11,578 nucleotides of DNA, from NCBI GenBank assembly GCA_910586195.1, contig CAJUHO010000035.1, positions 1 through 11,578 on the forward strand, read 5' to 3'. Each line of letters starts with the position of its first letter. Position 1 is the first letter of the stretch. The DNA comes from an uncultured Bacilli bacterium. Lineage in GTDB: Bacteria > Bacillota_I > Bacilli_A > RF39 > UBA660. The notes beneath the pieces were generated by a model. That model worked only from the letters and a program-made list of their open reading frames with translations. It did not search any database and had not been told where the DNA came from. The position numbers were made by a program, and so were the translations under genes. This document shows, piece after piece, positions 5,369 through 11,578 of the stretch.

Positions 5369-6930
5369 AGGGTTTAAATAAGATATATAATGTAGGTCTT
5401 TACATAAGATTATCTAGGGAAGATGATGATAAAGTTGAGATGAGTGAAAGTATTACAAATCAAAAAAGTTTATTACTTCAATATGTGAAAGAGAATAATT
5501 TAAGAGTATATGATATTTATATTGATGATGGGTATTCAGGTACTAATTTTGATAGACCTGATTTTAATAGATTATTAAATGATATTGAATTAGGTAAAAT
5601 AAATATGGTTATTACAAAAGATATGTCAAGACTTGGTAGAGATTATATTGGTACTGGAAATTTAATTGAAAAATATTTTCCAGAGCATAATGTTAGATAT
5701 ATTGCAGTTACTGATAATATAGATACCTTTTTAGATAGTTCTAATAATGATATAGCACCATTTAAAGCTATAATGAATGATATGTATGCTAAAGATATTT
5801 CAAAGAAGATAAAATCTAGTTTGAAAGCAAAAATGAAAGAAGGAAAATGGGTAGGAGGAAGAACTCCATTTGGATATAATCAAGATAAAGACAATAAAAA
5901 TCATTTAGTAATAAATACTGAACAAGCTAGTGTTGTTAAAAGAATATTTGATATGTGTTTAGAAGGATTATCATTTTTTAAAATAGCCAGGCAACTTACA
6001 AATGAAGGGGTAAAAACTCCAGCACAGTATTACAGTTTTGAATGGAAAAATAATTATAATTTAAAATATGGGGAGTGGCATTCTAAAACTATAAGAGATA
6101 TTCTAACTAATAGAATGTATATAGGTGATATGGTTCAGAATAGAAGAAATAAAGTAAATTATAAAGTAAAAAAAGTGATTAAGAATAATCCTAAAGATTA
6201 TATAATTGTTGAAAATACTCATGAAGCAATCATTGATAAGGATGTATTTTATGAAGTTCAAAAACGAATACCAAAAAATAAGGGAAGAAATGGAAAGAAA
6301 GAAAATCATTTATTAGATGGACTTTTATATTGTGGTGATTGTGGACATCGAATATCTATACAATCTAGAAGAAAAAAAGATAATAGGTGCTATACCATTT
6401 GTAACTATTATAGGGCTTATATGAAAGAAAGACGATGCACTACTCATTCAAATAATTATGATGAATTAGAGAAAGTAATAATTAATTCATTAACTCATAT
6501 GTGTTTAAACTATATTAATAAAGATAAGATTAAAAATAATATTTTAAATAATCTAACTGAGGATAATAAAATTAATAATGAAAAAGAGTTAGATATGCTA
6601 ACTAAAGATATTAAACAAATAAATGATAATTTAGATATTATTTATATTGATAAGTTAAATAAAAAAATAACTGAAGAACAATTTGAAAGGGTAAAAGTAA
6701 AATTAGAAAACGAATTAAATACAAAACAAAAAATATATAATGAGTTAAATAATAATATTAATGACAATATTAATGAGGAATCTAAAAATAAAATGATTGA
6801 TGAATATATTAATAAGTTTTTATCTATGAAAGAGCCAAGTAGAGAATTAATAATTAATTTAATTGATAAAATTGAAATATTTGAAGACAAAACAATAAAT
6901 ATTGAGGCTACTTTTAATGATTTAGCTTAG
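5332..6930 (+). CDS. Large serine recombinase (TnpX/TndX-type)
   Basis: This is the site-specific recombinase expected to integrate and excise the element. The 532 residues show an N-terminal catalytic resolvase domain (about 18-165): YIRLS with the nucleophile Ser28, ESITNQ at 39-44, DDGYSGTNFDRPDF at 65-78, and DMSRLGRDY (97-105) with active-site arginines. The 'recombinase' DNA-binding domain follows (about 175-310; GGRTPFGYN, then LTNRMYIGDM). The zinc-ribbon domain has CGDCG at 334-338 and further Cys at 353, 357 and 369. A Lys/Glu/Asn-rich coiled coil (about 410-490) and a short C-terminal segment end the protein. ATG 5332 has GAGG 10 bases upstream. TTG 5362 has AGAGG 6 bases upstream and would give 522 residues; either start may be used. 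No catalytic residue is missing. Confidence 0.95.
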   Translation: MYFISRKRKKLLEGLNKIYNVGLYIRLSREDDDKVEMSESITNQKSLLLQYVKENNLRVYDIYIDDGYSGTNFDRPDFNRLLNDIELGKINMVITKDMSRLGRDYIGTGNLIEKYFPEHNVRYIAVTDNIDTFLDSSNNDIAPFKAIMNDMYAKDISKKIKSSLKAKMKEGKWVGGRTPFGYNQDKDNKNHLVINTEQASVVKRIFDMCLEGLSFFKIARQLTNEGVKTPAQYYSFEWKNNYNLKYGEWHSKTIRDILTNRMYIGDMVQNRRNKVNYKVKKVIKNNPKDYIIVENTHEAIIDKDVFYEVQKRIPKNKGRNGKKENHLLDGLLYCGDCGHRISIQSRRKKDNRCYTICNYYRAYMKERRCTTHSNNYDELEKVIINSLTHMCLNYINKDKIKNNILNNLTEDNKINNEKELDMLTKDIKQINDNLDIIYIDKLNKKITEEQFERVKVKLENELNTKQKIYNELNNNINDNINEESKNKMIDEYINKFLSMKEPSRELIINLIDKIEIFEDKTINIEATFNDLA

Positions 6931-6935
6931 AATCA

Positions 6936-6944
6936 TGATATAAT
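6936..6944 (+). promoter_or_regulatory. Extended -10 promoter for the NERD-domain gene
   Basis: TGATATAAT at 6936-6944 matches TGnTATAAT. It lies 6 bases after the recombinase stop and 18 before the next start codon. No clear -35 hexamer is seen. It suggests that the NERD gene can be expressed independently of the recombinase. Confidence 0.5.
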
Positions 6945-6962
6945 CATTATGGATGTGATTTC

Positions 6963-7748
6963 ATGGATATGATTGAAAGTTTTATTGAAGGAATTATAAA
7001 TGTGTATTTAAGTAATCCAAAGTTGTTATTAGAAACAAGTATTTTAATAGTATTATGCATAATATTAAAAATATATTATCCAAAGTTTAGAGGATTTATG
7101 GGAGAGTTTTGGATAAAATTAGAATTAAAAAAATTACCTAAAAATAAATATGTAGTTTTAAACGATATTATGATAAAAGATGAAAAAGGATCTCATCAAA
7201 TTGACCATTTAGTTATATCAGGGTTTGGAATTTTTGTTATAGAAATGAAAAATTATTATGGTTTGATTAAGGGAAAAGAATATGATAATAAATGGTGTCA
7301 ATATTTAGGGAAAAATAAAAGTTATTTTATAAATCCTATTCATCAAAATTTTGGTCATATAAAATCTTTATCAAATTTACTTAAACTAGATGATAAATAT
7401 TTCGTTTCAGTTATTTGTTTTTCTAATCAAGCAAAGGTTGATGTTAAAAGTAGTAGTATAGTCACACAAGTTGATTATTTAAAAAGTGAAATTTTAAAAT
7501 ATGAAGAATTACTTGTTGATAATGATATAAAAGAATTAGCAAATATAATTATATCTAATAATATTGAAGATAAGTCGTTAAGAAAACAGCATGTGAAAGA
7601 TATTCGTATTAAAATTAATAATAATAGAGAATTAGAAAATAATATGATATGTCCAAAATGTGGTAATGAATTAGTAGAACGTAATGGTAAATATGGTAAA
7701 TTTATTGGATGTTCTAATTATCCTAAATGTAAATACATTAAGAAATGA
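6963..7748 (+). CDS. Membrane-anchored NERD nuclease-related protein with C4 zinc finger
   Basis: The 261-residue protein starts with one hydrophobic membrane segment (about 21-38). A NERD domain follows (about 45-145) with the nuclease-like residues Gln79-Ile80-Asp81-His82, Glu94-Met95-Lys96 and the later NPIHQN motif (124-129), a PD-(D/E)xK-like set. The C-terminus carries a topoisomerase-type zinc finger with Cys230, Cys233, Cys250 and Cys256 (CPKCG, then GCSNYPKC). The domains suggest a membrane-tethered DNA-binding or DNA-cleaving protein; actual nuclease activity is not established for most NERD proteins. The start is ATG 6963 with only a weak GGATGTG upstream. Its stop TGA (7746-7748) overlaps an ATG at 7745 that is in frame with the coat gene's 3' half. 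It is the last gene before the right end of the element. Confidence 0.85.
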   Translation: MDMIESFIEGIINVYLSNPKLLLETSILIVLCIILKIYYPKFRGFMGEFWIKLELKKLPKNKYVVLNDIMIKDEKGSHQIDHLVISGFGIFVIEMKNYYGLIKGKEYDNKWCQYLGKNKSYFINPIHQNFGHIKSLSNLLKLDDKYFVSVICFSNQAKVDVKSSSIVTQVDYLKSEILKYEELLVDNDIKELANIIISNNIEDKSLRKQHVKDIRIKINNNRELENNMICPKCGNELVERNGKYGKFIGCSNYPKCKYIKK

Positions 7749-7753
7749 ATAAA

Positions 7754-7792
7754 TCTATCAAAAAAGGGCAAGGACACGTTTGTCCAATTCAT
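7754..7792. other. Right attachment site (attR) of the serine-recombinase element
   Basis: The junction lies at GT 7778-7779 in CACGTTTG. Element DNA is on the left, and coat-gene coding sequence resumes at TTGTCC on the right. The predicted restored target core reads CAAGTTTG and the predicted circle core CACGTGTG. Both are symmetric about the GT. Confidence 0.75.
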
Positions 7793-7906
7793 ACTCGTGT
7801 AATTAATCATCATGTTTATCGTCATACTTATAGACCAGCTTATACTTGTAGTGAGGAAAATGTTGTTAGTAATGTTCAATGTGGTTCTTGCTGCCAATTT
7901 CGATAG
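7778..7906 (+). pseudogene. 3' portion of the interrupted CotD-like coat gene
   Basis: From GTT 7778 the frame encodes V-C-P-I-H-T-R-V-I-N-H-H-V-Y-R-H-T-Y-R-P, then a Cys-containing tail ending CGSCCQFR and TAG 7904-7906. It lacks a coat start codon and is the natural continuation of the frame that begins at 1637. An ATG at 7745, within the element, is in frame with it and would give a 53-residue product (33 nucleotides of element plus this part). That ATG overlaps the stop of the NERD gene as ATGA, so reinitiation could yield some C-terminal fragment. The fragment shows no frameshift or stop of its own, so the gene has not decayed since the insertion. A hairpin terminator follows at 7919-7940. 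Confidence 0.85.
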
Positions 7907-7918
7907 TTTACTGTAAAG

Positions 7919-7940
7919 GAAAAAGTAATCTCTTTTTCTT
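7919..7940 (+). terminator. Probable terminator of the coat gene
   Basis: GAAAAAG (7919-7925) pairs with CTTTTTC (7932-7938) across a 6-base loop, followed by TT. The stem is A/T-rich and the T run is interrupted, so termination may be weak. It lies 12 bases after the coat stop codon. Confidence 0.5.
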
Positions 7941-8026
7941 CTTGTGTCAAAAATAATGTCTAATAATGTCACATTGCTTGATTATTTTACATACTTTCGT
8001 TATCCTTATAATAGGAGAGTGATAGT

Positions 8027-8230
8027 ATGATTTATCCATCAATTGATAAGCTACTGCTTGTTGTAAACTCTAAATATGAACTTGTACATATTGCAGCTAG
8101 AAGAAGTAAAGAGATGGCTAGAACTGGTCATTATCAAATGTCAAATTCTGATTATAATTGTACAAAAAATATTGGAAGAGCACTAGAAGAAGTAGCTGAA
8201 GGCTTGGTAACAGTAGAGAGAGAGTCGTAA
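8027..8230 (+). CDS. rpoZ: RNA polymerase omega subunit
   Basis: Omega is a small accessory subunit that helps fold the beta' subunit into RNA polymerase. The 67 residues carry the conserved pattern: YPSIDKLL at 3-10, SKYELVHIAARRSKEM at 15-30 (equivalent to S-(R/K)-Y-x-L-V-x-x-A-A-(K/R)-R), and KNIGRALEEVAEG at 47-59 (A-L-E-E-(I/V)-A-x-G). The length is typical of Firmicutes. AGGAGAG at 8013-8019 sets ATG 8027. It stands alone here rather than in the common gmk-rpoZ arrangement. A TATAAT at 8007-8012 touches the ribosome binding site and cannot be its -10 element, so its promoter must be further upstream and is not clear. Confidence 0.93.
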   Translation: MIYPSIDKLLLVVNSKYELVHIAARRSKEMARTGHYQMSNSDYNCTKNIGRALEEVAEGLVTVERES

Positions 8231-8247
8231 TTACTTTTTCTTTTTTT

Positions 8248-8267
8248 TGTTATAATTTTGCTATAAT
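8248..8267 (+). promoter_or_regulatory. Overlapping extended -10 promoters for recX
   Basis: Two TGnTATAAT matches occur in tandem: TGTTATAAT (8248-8256) and TGCTATAAT (8259-8267). The first leaves room for a transcript start before the AGGAG at 8274-8278. The second would start almost at that ribosome binding site. No -35 is evident because the upstream DNA is a T run. Confidence 0.5.
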
Positions 8268-8286
8268 AATATTAGGAGTTGAAGTT

Positions 8287-9033
8287 ATGAAAGTAGAAAA
8301 GTATCGTAAAAAAAGAAATGGTAGATATTTGGTGGTTTTTACAAATGGTAGGGAAATAGAACTATACGAAGAAGTTATTCTAAAATATGAATTATTATTA
8401 AAAAAAGATATTGATCCTAAGAGTCTTATAGAAATTATTTCTTTTAATGAGGAGTGCCATGGATATTATATAGCTATTAATTTTTTGAAAAGTCGTGCTC
8501 GAAGTAAAAAAGAAGTCATCGACATGTTAAGAAAACAAAATTGTTCAGATGAGAATATTACTAATACTATTGCAAAATTAGAAAAACAGGGTTATCTTAA
8601 CGATAAGAAATATGCTAATAGTTTTTTGAATCAGCAATTACTACTAACTACGAGAGGGCCTAAAAAAATAGCATATGAGTTAGAGAAAAAGGGGATTTCT
8701 AAAGATATTATTCAAACTACTTTAGTTTTGTATGATAATGAAATTGAATGTGAAAAAATAGAAAAAATTGTAGATAAAATGATAGCTAGCAATCGCAATA
8801 AAAGCAATTTATTGCTTAAGAAAAAAATGGAAAATGATTTACTTTATCAAGGTTTTAGTAAAGATAATATTGATAAAGTATTAAATAGGACTTGTTTTCA
8901 AAGTGATCAAGATTTATATCAAAAAGAATATGATAAACTTTACAAAAAATTACAAAGAAAATATAGTGGTAATATGTTAGAATATCAAGTAAGACAGAAA
9001 TTGTATCAGAAAGGATTTCGCTATGAAAAATAA
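8287..9033 (+). CDS. recX: Recombination regulator RecX
   Basis: RecX binds RecA filaments and modulates, usually inhibits, strand exchange. The 248-residue protein has a Firmicute-type N-terminal extension (about 1-60), then the RecX three-helix repeats: AINFLKSRARSKKEVIDMLR at 63-82, the next repeat with KLEKQGYLNDKKYANSFL (97-114), RGPKKIAYELEKKGIS (123-138) and a C-terminal repeat ending VRQKLYQKGFRYEK. These L-x-x-R-x-(R/Y)-S and G-Y-L-(N/D)-D-x-x-(Y/F)-A patterns are diagnostic. AGGAG lies 8 bases before ATG 8287. The last 11 bases overlap the following membrane-protein gene, so the two are probably cotranscribed and translationally coupled. recA is not in the window. Confidence 0.93.
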   Translation: MKVEKYRKKRNGRYLVVFTNGREIELYEEVILKYELLLKKDIDPKSLIEIISFNEECHGYYIAINFLKSRARSKKEVIDMLRKQNCSDENITNTIAKLEKQGYLNDKKYANSFLNQQLLLTTRGPKKIAYELEKKGISKDIIQTTLVLYDNEIECEKIEKIVDKMIASNRNKSNLLLKKKMENDLLYQGFSKDNIDKVLNRTCFQSDQDLYQKEYDKLYKKLQRKYSGNMLEYQVRQKLYQKGFRYEK

Positions 9034-10420
9034 AAAAAAGTGGATTATCCCACTATTTATTGTTGCAGTAGTTTTTTTGTTAATGCTTACCTTTAGATAT
9101 GGAAATGACTATTATTGGCATTTAAAGGCTGGAGAATATATGGTAAAAAATCATATAGTTTTGAAAACGGATGTTTTTTCTTGGTACTTGCCTGCTTTTC
9201 ATCCTGTTTGGATTTCGCATGAGTGGCTTTTTGAAATTTTTCTATATTTAAGTACTATCTTATTTGGCAAATATGCGGCAGTAACTATTACGTTTTCTTT
9301 TGTAGCTACTTTATTTTTTATACTATATTTCACAAATCGTGAGGGCTTTCGAAAAAATATTTATTTTACGATTCTTTGGTTAATGGCAGGTGCAGTTTTA
9401 TCTATGAATACCTTACCTCGTCCTTTTTTGATTAGTAATATTTTTTTAGCAATTACGCTTTTTCTTTTATATGATTTAAGAAAAAATGAAAATTCTAATA
9501 AAATTTACTTTTTGCCTTTCGTTGCGATGCTATGGGCAAATTTTCATGGAGGTTCCTCGAATCTTTCTTATATATTGGTGTTCATCTTTTATTTTTGTGG
9601 ACTATTTGATTTTGAGTTTGGAAAAATTTCTAGTCGTATGTTACATAAAACACAATCGAAAAAATATTTAATGGTGTTTATTCTTATAATTTTTGCAATT
9701 TGTATAAATCCGCATGGGGTGTCTATGCTTCTTTATCCTTATCAAAATATGCACAATGCTTTTATGCTAGAAACAATTGGAGAATGGCAACCTACAAATT
9801 TTAATAATAGTGCTAGTTTGATGTATATATTTTTGCTTGTTATTTTCTTAATTCCTCTTTTAAAGGGAAGAAAGAAGATTAGCTTTGTGGATTGTATGGT
9901 TGTATTAATGTTTGTCTTTTTAGGATTTAAAAGTATACGATTTTGGCCACTTTCATATATTGCTTTAACATACGTTGTGTTTACCTATGTAACGAAGCAA
10001 AAAGAACAAAAGGTATTATTAGATTATACTTTGATGATTAGTGCGTACATTATCATTGCTAGTAGTTGCTTTTTATTCCATTTACCTAAGCAGGAATTAA
10101 TTGATGAGAAGTTTATTCAGTTGTTGAAAGCAGAACAACCTCAAAGACTTTATAATTTTTATGATTATGGTGGCTATTTAATTTATCGAGATATTCCTGT
10201 TTTCATGGATGGAAGGGCTGATTTATATTCTAAATATAATTATCATGATTATTATAACTTGTCTTTATTAAGAGGTCCTTATGAGAGCATATTATCGAAA
10301 TATGATTTTGATTATTTTCTATTAGATAAGGGGTATCCACTTGCCTACTATTTGAGCACTCATGATGATTATGAGTTGCTTTTAGAAAAAGAAAATATAG
10401 TTTTATATAAGAAAAAGTAG
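9023..10420 (+). CDS. Multi-pass membrane protein resembling GT-C glycosyltransferases
   Basis: The 465-residue protein has about ten hydrophobic segments, the first at roughly 7-23, so it is an integral membrane protein. After the first segment, GNDYYWHLKAGEY (27-39) with Asp29 and WHL is followed by TDVFSWY (49-55) and HEWLFEIFLY (66-75). This D-x-x-W-H-x-x-x-G ... D-x-F-S ... E-W-L layout is typical of uncharacterised GT-C-fold membrane proteins that would use polyprenyl-phosphate sugars. The C-terminal extracytoplasmic part has YDYGGYLIYR (380-389) and MDGRADLY (395-402), also typical of that group. No substrate can be assigned. ATG 9023 lies inside the end of recX, with AAAGG shortly upstream. 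Enzyme activity is inferred from family features only. Confidence 0.65.
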   Translation: MKNKKKWIIPLFIVAVVFLLMLTFRYGNDYYWHLKAGEYMVKNHIVLKTDVFSWYLPAFHPVWISHEWLFEIFLYLSTILFGKYAAVTITFSFVATLFFILYFTNREGFRKNIYFTILWLMAGAVLSMNTLPRPFLISNIFLAITLFLLYDLRKNENSNKIYFLPFVAMLWANFHGGSSNLSYILVFIFYFCGLFDFEFGKISSRMLHKTQSKKYLMVFILIIFAICINPHGVSMLLYPYQNMHNAFMLETIGEWQPTNFNNSASLMYIFLLVIFLIPLLKGRKKISFVDCMVVLMFVFLGFKSIRFWPLSYIALTYVVFTYVTKQKEQKVLLDYTLMISAYIIIASSCFLFHLPKQELIDEKFIQLLKAEQPQRLYNFYDYGGYLIYRDIPVFMDGRADLYSKYNYHDYYNLSLLRGPYESILSKYDFDYFLLDKGYPLAYYLSTHDDYELLLEKENIVLYKKK

Positions 10421-10440
10421 ATATTTTTTCTTTTTTTTTG
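10410..10440 (+). terminator. Weak possible terminator after the membrane-protein gene
   Basis: AGAAAAA at the gene end can pair with TTTTTCT (10425-10431) ahead of a long T run. The stem is almost all A/T and partly inside the coding region, so the call is tentative. Confidence 0.3.
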
Positions 10441-10471
10441 TATTATAGTAGATTGATCTGGGGGGAATAAT

Positions 10472-11503
10472 ATGAATGAATTCTTTTATGCGAATCTTTT
10501 TATTAAACAAATGCAAAAATTTTTAAAAGTAGAAGGTAGAGTAGCAGAGGTATGGTATGATTATCCTAAGGTTGTTATTAATCCGTTATTATTTGGGGGG
10601 ATGAATGAAGCACCATCTATTATGATTCATGATATCGAATATTTTGATAAGATTTTAGATGAATATTGGAGCGTTATTCAAAAAATAGATATTGATTTTA
10701 CCAAAATGAATGAAAACCATCAATTAAAGTATTATTTATCTAATATCTGGCGTAATGCTACGAATTATGACTATAATCGTCCAGAAGAATTTTTTATGCG
10801 TATGACTTCTTTTATTGAGGATAGGACATTTCAAGAGTTTGATGATGAGGTTTTGGCTGGAAGTTTTATTGAGGATAATATATTTATTATGAGAAAGCAG
10901 GCAAAAAGAGGCTTTGAAACTCCCTATGAGCTCTCATTTTCCGTGCTTACAAAAGATTCTTTCAGGGAGGAGTTACCTGTACTTCGTTATGGAATATTAG
11001 AAGATGAAACGGGAAGAAAAAAGGCTTATTTATATGCAATACAAAATGAGCAAGATAGGATATCAAAAGAATTAGAACAAAAATGGAAAGATATGAATGC
11101 AACTATTAGTGGTATGGAGAATAGAGGTGTTCATTCAAGAGCTTTTTTACTTAGTATTGCAATTTCTTTAGGGTTGTTTCAGGCGGCAGGGATAGAAGAA
11201 ATATTAGTAAATGATTTTCATCCTTCTCGGTTTTATAGTTTAAATAAATATTTAGATGACTATGAACATACTTCTCGAATTCAACATACTATTACAAATA
11301 AGTTTTTAAAAACAATGCTTAGAATGGAATATGAATTTTCAAATCTTTCTGTTGTTAGTTATCCTAATGACATTGATAATTTCTTGCATATGCGAATAGG
11401 TGGGGATTTGACAACTGAGAATTTATTATTACAAGAAGCTTATCAGTTAGGATGTACCTCTTATAAGAATAACACTGATAAGAAACTTGTTATAAAGAAA
11501 TAA
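10472..11503 (+). CDS. Conserved-looking protein of unknown function (343 residues)
   Basis: I do not recognise this protein. It starts with an exceptionally strong ribosome binding site, GGGGGGA (10460-10466), 5 bases before ATG 10472. It ends in a strong terminator, so it is a single-gene or last-gene unit. The N-terminal half is acidic and aromatic (FYANLFIKQMQKF near the start; WYDYPKVVINPLLFGG around 28-43). A helical, charged stretch around NEQDRISKELEQKWKDM suggests a coiled coil. It is followed by a hydrophobic segment AFLLSIAISLGLFQAAG that is short for a membrane span and may be buried. The central VLTKDSFREELPVLRYGILE reads like a folded beta-rich domain. No signal peptide, metal-binding cluster or nucleotide motif is visible. 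Codon use matches the neighbouring core genes, so recent transfer is not suggested. Confidence 0.8.
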   Translation: MNEFFYANLFIKQMQKFLKVEGRVAEVWYDYPKVVINPLLFGGMNEAPSIMIHDIEYFDKILDEYWSVIQKIDIDFTKMNENHQLKYYLSNIWRNATNYDYNRPEEFFMRMTSFIEDRTFQEFDDEVLAGSFIEDNIFIMRKQAKRGFETPYELSFSVLTKDSFREELPVLRYGILEDETGRKKAYLYAIQNEQDRISKELEQKWKDMNATISGMENRGVHSRAFLLSIAISLGLFQAAGIEEILVNDFHPSRFYSLNKYLDDYEHTSRIQHTITNKFLKTMLRMEYEFSNLSVVSYPNDIDNFLHMRIGGDLTTENLLLQEAYQLGCTSYKNNTDKKLVIKK

Positions 11504-11504
11504 A

Positions 11505-11526
11505 AAAAAGATCGTTTGATCTTTTT
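11505..11526 (+). terminator. Strong intrinsic terminator
   Basis: AAAAAGATC and GATCTTTTT form a 9-bp stem around GTTT, with the T run serving as tail. It begins 2 bases after the stop of the 343-residue gene. Confidence 0.85.
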
Positions 11527-11540
11527 CAGGCTGTTGACAA

Positions 11541-11573
11541 AGTGGTATACTCAAAAAGAATATACCGCTTTTT
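11541..11573. repeat. Hairpin at the right edge, possibly a second or bidirectional terminator
   Basis: GTGGTATA (11542-11549) pairs with TATACCGC (11561-11568), with one G-T pair. Flanking A and T runs could extend it on both sides. The T run after it suits a terminator on the plus strand, and the A run before it suits one on the minus strand. TTGACA at 11533-11538 lies just upstream, but no -10 occurs at the right distance. Confidence 0.45.
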
Positions 11574-11578
11574 GATTG

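Larger units (their letters stand above)
1847..7779 (+). mobile_element. 5.9-kb excisable element inserted in a coat gene, with a large serine recombinase
   Basis: The insertion is bounded by the two halves of one coat gene and by a shared GT core. Recombination between the cores would remove 5931 bp and restore a 112-codon frame. Contents in order: terminator and extended -10 promoter, ATP-grasp gene, Fic remnant, rhuM-like gene, DUF488 gene, second Fic remnant, palindrome-rich region, possible leader peptide, 57-residue protein, large serine recombinase, and NERD/zinc-finger protein. All genes lie on the same strand as the coat gene. No relaxase, coupling protein, replication gene, capsid, tail or terminase gene is present, so it looks neither conjugative nor phage-like. 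It may be a mobilisable or decayed island, or a domesticated skin-like element. Boundaries are well supported; self-mobility is not shown. Confidence 0.88.

Noticed and set aside
6103..6890. Minus-strand frames opposite the recombinase
   Set aside because: Their Ile/Leu/Ser-rich content is what the complement of Asn/Lys/Glu-rich codons produces. There are no start signals.
1847..7779. Element as a prophage or conjugative transposon
   Set aside because: No capsid, tail, terminase, relaxase, coupling protein or replication gene is present in the 5.9 kb.
7718..7972. Minus-strand frame of 84 codons across attR
   Set aside because: It is antisense to the coat gene's 3' half, whose His/Cys-rich continuation explains the sequence.
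8007..8012. TATAAT as the rpoZ promoter
   Set aside because: It abuts the AGGAGAG ribosome binding site, so a transcript starting from it would lack that site.
9486..9671. Plus-strand 61-codon frame inside the GT-C-like gene
   Set aside because: It is an out-of-frame shadow of a long membrane protein with no ribosome binding site.
1..11578. CRISPR arrays, tRNA or rRNA genes
   Set aside because: No regular repeat-spacer pattern, tRNA-like cloverleaf or rRNA sequence was seen on either strand.

Overview
This is an AT-rich window from a low-GC Gram-positive chromosome. Trp is written TGG and several genes end in TGA, so the standard bacterial code applies and a Mycoplasma-type code is unlikely. 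The conserved proteins (Ffh, RpoZ, RecX) and the DUF6273-like C-terminus at the left edge look like gut Bacilli of the Erysipelotrichales/RF39 kind. That placement is inferred from general resemblance.

Layout. Positions 1-113 hold the C-terminus of a surface or pilin-like protein, followed by a terminator. ffh (SRP54 GTPase) is at 249-1556. At 1637 a small CotD-like, His/Cys-rich coat gene begins, but it stops abruptly at 1852. Its missing 3' half lies almost 6 kb away at 7778-7906. Rejoining the two at a shared GT dinucleotide (1847-1848 and 7778-7779) gives one uninterrupted reading frame of 112 codons. The 5931 bp in between is therefore a mobile element inserted in the coat gene. It carries an ATP-grasp ligase, a broken Fic gene whose two ends flank a RhuM gene and a DUF488 gene, a 450-bp intergenic region full of palindromes, a possible leader peptide with a 13-bp inverted repeat, a 57-residue protein, a large serine recombinase overlapping it, and a membrane-anchored NERD/zinc-finger protein.

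To the right the chromosome resumes with the coat gene's 3' end and terminator, rpoZ, recX, a GT-C-like membrane protein overlapping recX, and an unrecognised 343-residue protein with a strong terminator. The window closes on a further hairpin.

Main interpretation. The arrangement resembles the excisable elements that interrupt sporulation genes, such as skin in sigK and SP-beta in spsM of Bacillus subtilis, where a large serine recombinase removes the element in the mother cell. Here the target is a CotD-like gene, the element is small and does not look like a phage, and the 57-residue protein coupled to the recombinase is a candidate directionality factor. The split frame and its exact repair are seen in the sequence. 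Developmental excision is a hypothesis.
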